Assembly: GCA_025351615.1 (NCBI GenBank)
Contig: JANXVP010000068.1
Coordinates: forward strand, 1 to 6,897
Source: Ramlibacter sp.
GTDB lineage: Bacteria; Pseudomonadota; Gammaproteobacteria; Burkholderiales; Burkholderiaceae_C
DNA: 6,897 bases
Reading direction: 5' to 3'
A program made the translations under genes and the position numbers. Of the stretch, positions 1 to 5,209 are shown piece by piece. The notes under the pieces were generated by a model. That model did not search any database. It was not told the origin of the DNA and saw nothing but the letters and a program-made list of their open reading frames with translations. The stretch's first letter is position 1, and each line of letters opens with the position of its first letter.

Positions 1-1
1 G

Positions 2-961
2 TTCCGGCGCCAGGACGCAAGGGGTAGGCGCGTCGCCCAGTTCAACCTGCAGCGTCACATGGTGGATGGAAAACCGCTCCTCGATGTCGTGCGCAAGGAC
101 CTGGAGATAAACGTCACCCGGATGGCCGCCCGGGCACACGAGATGGGCCGTCATGGCGTTCTCGGTCGTGCTCATGCCCCAGATGTGCAGGTCATGCACT
201 TCCTGCACGCATGCGAGCTGCACCAGGAAATCCCGCACCTTTGACTTGTCGATGCCTCGCGGTACCGCTTGCAGCGCAAGGCGGAACGAGTCGCGCAGCA
301 GGCCCCAGGCTCCGACCACGATGACTGCCGCCAGCACCAGCGTGACCGCAGGATCGAGCCACAGCCAGCCCGTGAAGAGAACGACGACGCCGGCGACCGC
401 GACGCCCAGCGAGGTGGCGGCGTCGGCGGCCATGTGCAGATAGGCGCCTTTGACATTCAGGTCGCTCTGGCGCCCGGCCATGAACAGCCACGCAGTGAAC
501 CCGTTGACGAACACGCCGGCGAGCGCCACCGCGATCACGACGGCTCCCGTGACGGGCTGCGGGTCCTGCAACCGCTGCACCGCTTCCCAGATCAGGCCGC
601 CGGTCACCAGCACCAGGATCAACGCATTGCCCAGGGCCGCGAGGATCGATGTCCCGCGCAGGCCATAGGTAAACCGGTCGCTGGGCGCCCTGCGGGAAAG
701 ATGCGAGGCGCCCCAGGCCAGCAGCAGCCCGAGCACGTCGCCCAGGTTGTGCGTGGCGTCCGCCAGCAGCGCCAGCGAATGCGACATCACGCCGAACACC
801 CATTCGGCGCCGACAAATGCCAGGTTCAGGGCGATCCCGATGAGGAAGGCCTTGCCCATGTCGGCGGGTAGCGCGGCATGGCCGTGGCCCGCATGCGCCC
901 CGTGGCCCGCATGACCCGCGTGCTCCGGGTGTTCGTGTTCTTGTTCGTGTTGTTGCATCAT
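2..961 (-). CDS. dmeF: Cation diffusion facilitator (CDF) metal exporter, DmeF-like, His-rich N-terminus; C-terminus cut by window edge
   Basis: Inner-membrane cation/proton antiporter expected to export divalent metals (Co, Ni or Zn) from the cytoplasm. The frame stays open from the ATG at 961 to the left edge, giving 320 residues; CDF proteins are usually 300-330 aa, so only a short C-terminal tail is missing. Residues 5-28 hold nine histidines, a likely cytoplasmic metal-binding segment. About six hydrophobic segments follow (roughly 38-59, 63-82, 105-126, 140-161, 176-197, 200-222). The paired transport-site motifs are visible: H71-x3-D75 after LLAD in TM2 and H176-x3-D180 in TM5. The family stretch around RFTYGLR (96-102) and the C-terminal cytoplasmic domain (VHDLHIW) are also present. 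An AGGA 8 nt upstream supports the start at 961 over the adjacent ATG at 958. It is divergent from a CsoR/RcnR-type repressor, as in known dmeR-dmeF pairs. The family is certain; the dmeF name and metal are inferred from this pairing and the His-rich N-terminus. Confidence 0.9.
   Translation of the reverse strand, partial: MMQQHEQEHEHPEHAGHAGHGAHAGHGHAALPADMGKAFLIGIALNLAFVGAEWVFGVMSHSLALLADATHNLGDVLGLLLAWGASHLSRRAPSDRFTYGLRGTSILAALGNALILVLVTGGLIWEAVQRLQDPQPVTGAVVIAVALAGVFVNGFTAWLFMAGRQSDLNVKGAYLHMAADAATSLGVAVAGVVVLFTGWLWLDPAVTLVLAAVIVVGAWGLLRDSFRLALQAVPRGIDKSKVRDFLVQLACVQEVHDLHIWGMSTTENAMTAHLVCPGGHPGDVYLQVLAHDIEERFSIHHVTLQVELGDAPTPCVLAPE
882..913. repeat. Short in-frame tandem repeat encoding His-Ala-Gly units
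   Basis: The 14-mer CCGTGGCCCGCATG occurs at 882-895 and again at 900-913, an 18-nt period (six codons). It lies inside the His-rich N-terminus of the CDF exporter and encodes repeated H-A-G-H-G units on the minus strand. An in-frame duplication would explain growth of the metal-binding segment; selection on the His-rich amino-acid pattern could also preserve the DNA similarity. Confidence 0.6.
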
Positions 962-967
962 GGCGAT

Positions 968-991
968 TATCCTATCCTCTAGTATAGGATA
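968..991. promoter_or_regulatory. Candidate metal-repressor operator: perfect 8-bp inverted repeat between divergent start codons
   Basis: TATCCTAT (968-975) and ATAGGATA (984-991) are perfect inverted arms separated by 8 bp. The element nearly fills the gap between the exporter start (961) and the repressor start (997). An AT-rich inverted repeat beside the gene of a CsoR/RcnR-family protein is what an autoregulated operator would look like; this family binds AT-rich inverted repeats, often around a G/C tract. Both Shine-Dalgarno cores lie in the arms: AGGA at 986-989 for the repressor, and its complement TCCT at 970-973 for the exporter. Binding to this site is inferred, not shown. Confidence 0.6.
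981..986 (-). promoter_or_regulatory. Possible -10 box for the CDF exporter gene
   Basis: Read on the minus strand, 986-981 is TATACT, a 5/6 match to TATAAT. It would place the transcription start near 974, just ahead of the exporter's Shine-Dalgarno. No good -35 hexamer is visible at 16-18 bp spacing inside the repressor's first codons, so the promoter would be weak or activator-dependent. The box lies within the inverted repeat, so a bound repressor would block it. Confidence 0.3.
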
Positions 992-996
992 TGCCC

Positions 997-1266
997 ATGA
1001 ACGCGCACCAAGCCCACCCTGCCATCCTCAAGCGTCTCAAGCGCGCCGAGGGCCACCTCAAAAGCATTGTCACGATGCTGGAGGAAGATCGCGGCTGCCT
1101 CGAGGTCGCCCAGCAACTGCAGGCCGTCGAAAGTGCAATCGCGAACGCCAAGAAGGCGCTGGTCCACGACCATATCGACCATTGCCTCGAACAGGCGGTC
1201 CACGCGGGCAGCCGCAGTGCAGGAGATGCCGTGAAGGAGTTCAAGGAAATCACCAAGTACCTTTAG
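997..1266 (+). CDS. dmeR: CsoR/RcnR/FrmR-family metal-sensing transcriptional repressor, DmeR-like
   Basis: All-helical, DUF156-type DNA-binding repressor of about 89 residues. Family members release DNA when they bind their metal ion. The start at 997 is preferred over the ATG at 991 because AGGA (986-989) sits 7 nt before 997 but only 1 nt before 991. The core helix HPAILKRLKRAEGHLKSI is typical, as is the C-terminal EFKEITKYL. In the 997 numbering the sensor ligands are C34, H59 and C63, matching the Cys-His-Cys set of the CsoR class. RcnR has His at the last position. N-terminal H4 and H7 could supply a fourth ligand for Ni or Co, as His3 does in RcnR. The adjacent divergent CDF exporter supports a DmeR role. 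It is probably autoregulated through the inverted repeat at its start. The family call is firm; the metal (Co/Ni versus Cu) is inferred from context. Confidence 0.88.
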   Translation: MNAHQAHPAILKRLKRAEGHLKSIVTMLEEDRGCLEVAQQLQAVESAIANAKKALVHDHIDHCLEQAVHAGSRSAGDAVKEFKEITKYL

Positions 1267-1268
1267 GA
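1265..1268 (+). promoter_or_regulatory. Ribosome binding site overlapping the repressor stop codon; decides the GTG start of the porin
   Basis: AGGA at 1265-1268 shares bases with the repressor's TAG stop (1264-1266). It lies 9 nt before the GTG at 1278 and 15 nt before the ATG at 1284, so GTG is the better start. The overlap suggests translation of the porin is coupled to that of the repressor. Confidence 0.55.
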
Positions 1269-1277
1269 ATTGCTGTC

Positions 1278-2606
1278 GTGAAAATGCCCTCTTGTATCGG
1301 CGGCCTTGCGCTGGCCACCACCGCCTTGCTGCTGCCGGCCCTGGCATCCGCACAATCGCCCGAGTTCGAATCCTGGAATGCAAAGTTTCAGTCGACCTAT
1401 GTGTGGCAAGGCAAGCGGCCCTTCGCGGCCCCGTACTCGGGGCCCAACAGCCTGACGACCGGCAAGGAAAAAAGCTATTCCTTCACTGCGACGGGGGCAC
1501 TCGGCTTTCGCCCCTGGTCCGGCGCAGAGTTCTATTTCGATCCGGAGGCGGCGCAAGGCGTCCCCCTTTCCAATCTGACAGGCTTTGGTGGTTTCACGAA
1601 CGGCGAAATTGCCCGCACGTCGGGGCCCAATCTCACGGTGTACCGGGCCCGGGCTTTCCTGCGCCAGACCTGGGGCCTGGGCGGAGAAACCGAGATGCTT
1701 TCATCGGATGCCAACCAGCTTGCCGGAGCGGTGGACAAGCGGCGCCTGGTTTTGACGGCCGGCAATCTGTCGGTGACCGACCTGTTCGACGACAACGCCT
1801 ACAGCCATGATCCCCGCACGCAGTTCCTGAACTGGGCGCTGGTCACGCATGGGGCCTACGACTTCGCAGCGGATGCCAGGGGTTACACCTGGGGTGCGGC
1901 AATCGAATATCTGGGCGATGGGTGGGCGGTGCGCGCCGGGCGGTTCATCCAGCCGAAAGAGCCCAATGGCCAGGCACTCGACCGGCGAATTTTCCGGCAC
2001 TACGGGGACCAGATCGAAATCGAGCGCTCGCACCTGATCGGAAACCTGCCCGGCAAGATTCGGCTGCTGGCCTATCGAAATCGTGCGGTCATGTCGAGCT
2101 TCAGCGACGCATTGGCACTGGCCGGAACAACCGGCGATACGCCCGACATCAACGCAGTACGTACTGGAGAGCGCAGCAAGAAGGGCGCGGGGATCAATCT
2201 GGAACAGGCTGTCACGCAGGACACAGGCGTGTTCGCGCGGGCCATGTGGGCTGACGGCAAAACGGAAACCTACGCCTATACCGAGATCGACCGCTCGATT
2301 TCCGCAGGAGCGCTGGCCAAGGGCACGGCCTGGGGACGCGCGAAGGACACGCTCGGCGTCGCATTGGCCCGCAACGGCCTGTCGAAGGTCCACCGCGACT
2401 ACCTGGCGGCCGGCGGCCTGGGCTTCTTCATCGGCGACGGGCGCCTGACCTATCGGCCGGAAATGATTGTGGAAGCCTTCTACAACGTCAACATCGTCAA
2501 CGAAACCTCGGTCGCCTTCGATTGGCAGCACATCCGCAACCCGGCCTACAACGCCGATCGCGGCCCGGCCAATGTTTTTTCGGTGCGGCTGCACACCGAG
2601 TTCTGA
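1278..2606 (+). CDS. OprB-type (carbohydrate-selective family) outer-membrane porin
   Basis: Predicted beta-barrel outer-membrane porin of 442 aa, a usual length for the OprB family. Starting at GTG 1278 gives MKMPSCIGG, placing a lysine at residue 2 as a signal peptide needs; the ATG at 1284 would lose that charge and has poor Shine-Dalgarno spacing. The signal peptide runs to about residue 25 with an ALASA/QS cleavage site. The mature protein alternates polar and aromatic residues in beta-strand fashion and ends in VRLHTEF; a C-terminal Phe is the usual barrel-assembly signal. The segment DTLGVALARNGLS, the conserved YRPEMIVEAFYN and DWQHIRNPAYN near the C-terminus fit OprB. It lies 11 nt after the repressor and 24 nt before the Nramp gene. 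Family members are named for sugar uptake, but the neighbours suggest passage of metal ions or metal chelates; that substrate is inference. The frame is open upstream, through the repressor, but only the part from 1278 looks real. Confidence 0.85.
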   Translation: MKMPSCIGGLALATTALLLPALASAQSPEFESWNAKFQSTYVWQGKRPFAAPYSGPNSLTTGKEKSYSFTATGALGFRPWSGAEFYFDPEAAQGVPLSNLTGFGGFTNGEIARTSGPNLTVYRARAFLRQTWGLGGETEMLSSDANQLAGAVDKRRLVLTAGNLSVTDLFDDNAYSHDPRTQFLNWALVTHGAYDFAADARGYTWGAAIEYLGDGWAVRAGRFIQPKEPNGQALDRRIFRHYGDQIEIERSHLIGNLPGKIRLLAYRNRAVMSSFSDALALAGTTGDTPDINAVRTGERSKKGAGINLEQAVTQDTGVFARAMWADGKTETYAYTEIDRSISAGALAKGTAWGRAKDTLGVALARNGLSKVHRDYLAAGGLGFFIGDGRLTYRPEMIVEAFYNVNIVNETSVAFDWQHIRNPAYNADRGPANVFSVRLHTEF

Positions 2607-2630
2607 ACCTCGGGCCAGCAAGGACCGAAC

Positions 2631-3914
2631 ATGCCTGACAACCAATCCCTGCCCGCGGCGACCGAGGTCCGCACGCCGTGGTTCAAGAAGCTGGGTCCCG
2701 GCCTCATCACGGGCGCCGCGGACGACGATCCCAGCGGAATCGCGACCTATTCGCAGGCGGGCGCGCAATTCGGCTTCAACATGCTGTGGACTGTGCTGCT
2801 GACGTATCCGCTGATGGCGGGCATCCAGATCGTGAGCGCCCGCATCGGCCGCGTCAGCGGTCACGGGCTGGCCAGCAATATCAGGAGGCACTATCCGGCG
2901 TGGCTGTTGTATGCGATCGTGCTGCTGCTGCTGTTGGCGAACACCATCAACATCGCCGCCGATGCTTCCGCGATGGGCGATGCCGCGACGCTGCTGGTGG
3001 GAGGGTCGGCGAAGCTGTACACCCTCTTGTTCGGCGTCTGCTCGCTGCTGTTGCAGCTGTTCGTGCCCTACACCCGCTATGTACGGGTGCTGAAATGGTT
3101 GACGCTGTCGCTGCTGACCTATGCAGCGGCGGTGTTCACCCTGCATATTCCCTGGGCCGAGGTCCTCAAGGCCACGGTGTGGCCGCAACTCTCCTTGAAG
3201 CCCGACTACATCACGACTGTCGTGGCGGTGTTCGGCACCACCATCAGTCCCTATCTTTTCTTCTGGCAGGCATCGCAGGAAGTGGAGGAACAGCAGTCGA
3301 TCCCCGGGGCCAGACCGCTGGTCGAAGCCCCGTCCCAGGCTCGCTCCAACTTCAACCGGATCAAGCTCGACACCTTCATCGGCATGGGCTTTTCCAACCT
3401 GATCGCGTTCTTCATCATCCTCACCGCGGCGGTCGCCCTGCATTCGAAAGGCATCACCGACATTCAGTCTTCCGCCCAGGCCGCTTCGGCCTTGCGGCCG
3501 ATCGCGGGCGATTTTGCGTTCGCGGTCTTCAGCATGGGAATCATCGGTACCGGGCTGCTGGCGATCCCAGTGCTGGCCGGTTCAGCAGCCTACGCCATGG
3601 CCGGGGCCTTCAGATGGACCACGGGACTGGAGTTGCCGCCCAGCCGGGCCAAGGGCTTCTATTCCATCATTTCGTTTTCAACCCTGATGGGACTGGCGAT
3701 CGGCTTCCTGCCGATCGATCCGATCAAGGCCCTCTACTGGAGCGCGGTGGTCAACGGCGTCATCGCCGTCCCGATCATGGTTGTCATGATGCTGATGGTG
3801 ACCAACGAAAAGATCATGGGCCAATTCGTGGCAAAGGCGCGGTTGCGACGGGTGGGGTGGGCGGCAACCGGAGTCATGGCGGTCGCGGTGGCGGCGATGT
3901 TCCTGACAATGTGA
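2631..3914 (+). CDS. Nramp-family (SLC11) divalent cation transporter with non-canonical ion-binding motifs
   Basis: Inner-membrane transporter of 427 aa, typical Nramp length, with about eleven hydrophobic segments. AAGGA at 2620-2624 lies 6 nt before the ATG. The N-terminal KKLGPGLITGAADDDPSGIATY is the Nramp TM1 region, but the family motif DPGN reads D33-P34-S35-G36, so the metal-binding Asn is Gly. In TM6 the usual A-x-x-M-P-H reads T203-T-I-S206-P-Y208, so the Met that favours transition metals is Ser. In TM3 the acidic D-x-x-E pair linked to proton coupling is D111 with Ala at 114. These replacements resemble the divergent, Nramp-related magnesium transporter branch more than MntH, so Mg2+ (or Mn2+) uptake, perhaps not proton-driven, is plausible. 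The symbol mntH is therefore not assigned. It is third in the repressor-porin-Nramp run and ends 10 bp from the convergent DUF1080 gene. Confidence 0.9.
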   Translation: MPDNQSLPAATEVRTPWFKKLGPGLITGAADDDPSGIATYSQAGAQFGFNMLWTVLLTYPLMAGIQIVSARIGRVSGHGLASNIRRHYPAWLLYAIVLLLLLANTINIAADASAMGDAATLLVGGSAKLYTLLFGVCSLLLQLFVPYTRYVRVLKWLTLSLLTYAAAVFTLHIPWAEVLKATVWPQLSLKPDYITTVVAVFGTTISPYLFFWQASQEVEEQQSIPGARPLVEAPSQARSNFNRIKLDTFIGMGFSNLIAFFIILTAAVALHSKGITDIQSSAQAASALRPIAGDFAFAVFSMGIIGTGLLAIPVLAGSAAYAMAGAFRWTTGLELPPSRAKGFYSIISFSTLMGLAIGFLPIDPIKALYWSAVVNGVIAVPIMVVMMLMVTNEKIMGQFVAKARLRRVGWAATGVMAVAVAAMFLTM

Positions 3915-3924
3915 GCTGCGCTGG

Positions 3925-4539
3925 CTACAGTTCCCTGATCTGCAGTTTGCGCCACTTGATGGCGCCGCCCTGGATGTTGTTGGCGCCCATCGCGTACTGC
4001 AGCGCGAACGGCCCCTGGGCAAACTTGCTGTCCTGCGCATCGACGGTCTGCACGCCGTTCAGCACCACGGTGAGCTGCGTTCCCCGGGCGGTGATTTCGT
4101 AGACGTTCCACTGGCCGCCCGCCTTGGGCATGGGCACCACCTTCGCGACGTTGACGATGGCTCCGGTGCCGTAGGTCGGGTCGGGCCGCTGGTCGAAGAT
4201 GTTCACTTCATACGAAGTGGCGGACTCGATCTTTGCCGGGTTCTGGGCCCGCAGGAAGATTCCGCTGTTGGTGGTGGAGTCGGCCCAGAATTCAGCCCGG
4301 ATCTGGAAATCCCGGTACGTCTTTTTGGTCACCAAATACCCCTCGGCGCCTCTGTCGGCCACGATCGCACCGTCCTCGCCCCGCCAGTCGGCGGCGCCGA
4401 CGCGGTTGAAATTTTCCAGGCCGGAGGTGCCGTCGATCAAGCTGGTCCAGCCGCCGCCCATGCTTGACATGGATCCGCACGCGGACGAGCCGAGTGCCGT
4501 GGCCGCGAGCACCGCGGCCATGAATGATGATCGTTTCAT
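3925..4539 (-). CDS. Exported DUF1080 (3-keto-disaccharide hydrolase family) protein, possible lipoprotein
   Basis: Protein of 204 aa. The ATG at 4539 is chosen over the upstream in-frame ATG at 4602 because AGGAG (4546-4550) lies 6 nt before it and because MKRSSFMAAVLAATALGSSAC is a clean export signal. C21 could be lipidated, but the lipobox is poor (S-S-A-C, no Leu at -3), so signal peptidase I cleavage is also possible. The rest fits the DUF1080 jelly-roll (concanavalin-like) fold: WTSLIDG at 31-37, a WRGEDGAIV turn, GYLVTKKTYRDFQIRAEF, NSGIFLRAQ, SYEVNIFDQR, TGAIVNV, WNVYEITARG, LNGVQTVD, and FALQYAMGA before KWRKLQIREL. Some members of this domain family act on keto-disaccharides; many have no known activity. 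It is convergent with the Nramp gene and divergent from the uspA-like gene. Function here is unknown, and a link to the metal locus is not supported beyond adjacency. Confidence 0.85.
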   Translation of the reverse strand: MKRSSFMAAVLAATALGSSACGSMSSMGGGWTSLIDGTSGLENFNRVGAADWRGEDGAIVADRGAEGYLVTKKTYRDFQIRAEFWADSTTNSGIFLRAQNPAKIESATSYEVNIFDQRPDPTYGTGAIVNVAKVVPMPKAGGQWNVYEITARGTQLTVVLNGVQTVDAQDSKFAQGPFALQYAMGANNIQGGAIKWRKLQIREL

Positions 4540-4573
4540 CGATGTCTCCTGTTCTGTGGAAGTTTGGGGGGAC

Positions 4574-4602
4574 AGTATCGGCTGCGTTCCGTTTGCTTGC
4601 AA
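4574..4602 (-). promoter_or_regulatory. Candidate sigma-70 promoter for the DUF1080 gene
   Basis: On the minus strand TTGCAA (4602-4597) and GATACT (4579-4574) stand 17 bp apart, each 4/6 to the -35 and -10 consensus. The start of transcription would fall near 4567, leaving a leader of about 28 nt with AGGAG at 4550-4546. Spacing is ideal; the hexamers are only moderate. Confidence 0.4.
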
Positions 4603-4611
4603 CGCGGAACG
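4585..4611. repeat. Nested inverted repeat in the divergent DUF1080/uspA intergenic region
   Basis: CGTTCCG (4585-4591) and CGGAACG (4605-4611) are perfect 7-bp arms around 13 bp. Inside them TTGC (4593-4596) and GCAA (4599-4602) form a second, smaller pair around TT. The structure covers the -35 element and spacer of the candidate DUF1080 promoter. It could be a regulator's binding site or an RNA hairpin in a leader; no T-tract follows, so a terminator is unlikely. The rest of the 206-bp gap (4540-4745) shows no gene and no convincing uspA promoter. Confidence 0.45.
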
Positions 4612-4745
4612 GCCCCAGGAGCACCCAAGACCCCGATTGCTTTCGCCGCGGATCGGAATAGGCTTCGAACAGTGGATGGCAGCCGCAATTCACGACGTGC
4701 GCGCGCAAACGGCCACGTCCAGGCCCATCGACCCAGGAGACCACC

Positions 4746-5189
4746 ATGTTCAAACGCATCCTCGTTGCAACCGACGGTTCCGCGCTGTCCGCAAAGGCGG
4801 TGGACAAAGCCATCGCGCTGGCCCTGGCCGTGGGGGCGGAACTGTTCGCGCTCAAGGTCGTTCACATGCAGGCCGAAGCCCACTGGGACGGGGCGCTGAA
4901 CCATGAGCGCGCAGCTCACGCGAAGCTGGAAGGACAGCAGACCGAACTGGCCCAAGCCGTCGTCGATGCCGTGAAGGCCTCGGCACAGGGCGCCGGGCTC
5001 CAGGTCACGGCGCTGACGGTCAAGGCAGCTTCCGTCGCCGATGCGGTGATCGAAGTGGCACAGGGCAAGGGCTGCGACCTGATCGTGATGGCTTCGCACG
5101 GACGCCGCGGGCTGGCGCGGGTGCTGCTTGGCAGCGAGACGCAGCACGTCCTGACGCATTCTGAGATTCCTGTCCTGGTGCTGCGCTAA
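4746..5189 (+). CDS. Universal stress protein, UspA family (single domain, ATP-binding type)
   Basis: Cytoplasmic stress-associated protein of 147 aa, the normal size of a one-domain Usp. AGGAG at 4735-4739 lies 6 nt before the ATG. The N-terminus MFKRILVATDGS is the family's first strand, with the nucleotide-contacting D10. Near the C-terminus ASHGRRG (116-122) and GSET (129-132) form the G-x9-G-S part of the ATP-binding loop, followed by HVLTHSEIPVLVLR. The first Gly of the full G-x2-G-x9-G-S/T motif is Ala116, a common variant. ATP binding is thus likely but the exact role is unknown; Usps are often induced by growth arrest or stress. It has its own divergent upstream region and is convergent with hemW, so it appears to be monocistronic. 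Confidence 0.93.
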   Translation: MFKRILVATDGSALSAKAVDKAIALALAVGAELFALKVVHMQAEAHWDGALNHERAAHAKLEGQQTELAQAVVDAVKASAQGAGLQVTALTVKAASVADAVIEVAQGKGCDLIVMASHGRRGLARVLLGSETQHVLTHSEIPVLVLR

Positions 5190-5191
5190 GG

Positions 5192-5205
5192 CGCTGGCGC
5201 CAGCG
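5192..5205. terminator. Possible short bidirectional terminator between convergent uspA-like gene and hemW
   Basis: The 14-bp perfect palindrome CGCTGGCGCCAGCG lies in the 20-bp gap between the two stop codons. It can fold as a 5-bp GC stem with a GCGC loop, and a short GGGGTTTAA follows on the plus strand. The stem and T-tract are short for a strong intrinsic terminator, so its activity is uncertain. Confidence 0.4.
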
Positions 5206-5209
5206 GGGT

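Noticed and set aside
192..871. Open frames of about 200 codons on both strands inside the exporter gene
   Set aside because: The continuous minus-strand frame from 961 to the left edge carries the CDF motifs; the others are frame shadows.
950..978. Plus-strand promoter for the repressor (TTGTTG with TATCCT at 17 bp)
   Set aside because: Spacing is right, but the -35 matches only 3/6 and the -10 falls in the inverted repeat by virtue of its own sequence; too weak to list as a feature.
960..1277. Upstream extension of the porin reading frame back to the exporter start, giving a 548-aa protein
   Set aside because: The extra part is an out-of-frame reading of the repressor gene, is rich in Arg/Pro/Gly without domain character, and would bury the clear signal peptide at 1278.
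1701..3443. 580-codon open frame on the minus strand antisense to the porin and Nramp genes
   Set aside because: Long antisense frames are common in GC-rich DNA. The translation is Arg/Gln/Asp-rich with no recognisable domain, and it crosses two well-supported genes.
2678..4102. 474-codon plus-strand frame overlapping the Nramp gene
   Set aside because: It is the +1-type shadow of the Nramp frame, with His/Arg/Gly-rich low-complexity translation and no plausible start context.
4540..4602. N-terminal extension of the DUF1080 protein to the ATG at 4602
   Set aside because: The extension has no Shine-Dalgarno, covers the candidate promoter, and would place residues ahead of a clean signal peptide that begins at 4539 with a strong AGGAG.
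4637..4665. Possible uspA promoter (TTGCTT with a downstream AT-containing stretch)
   Set aside because: No -10-like hexamer occurs at 16-18 bp from TTGCTT; the nearest, AATAGG, is at 14 bp and matches poorly.
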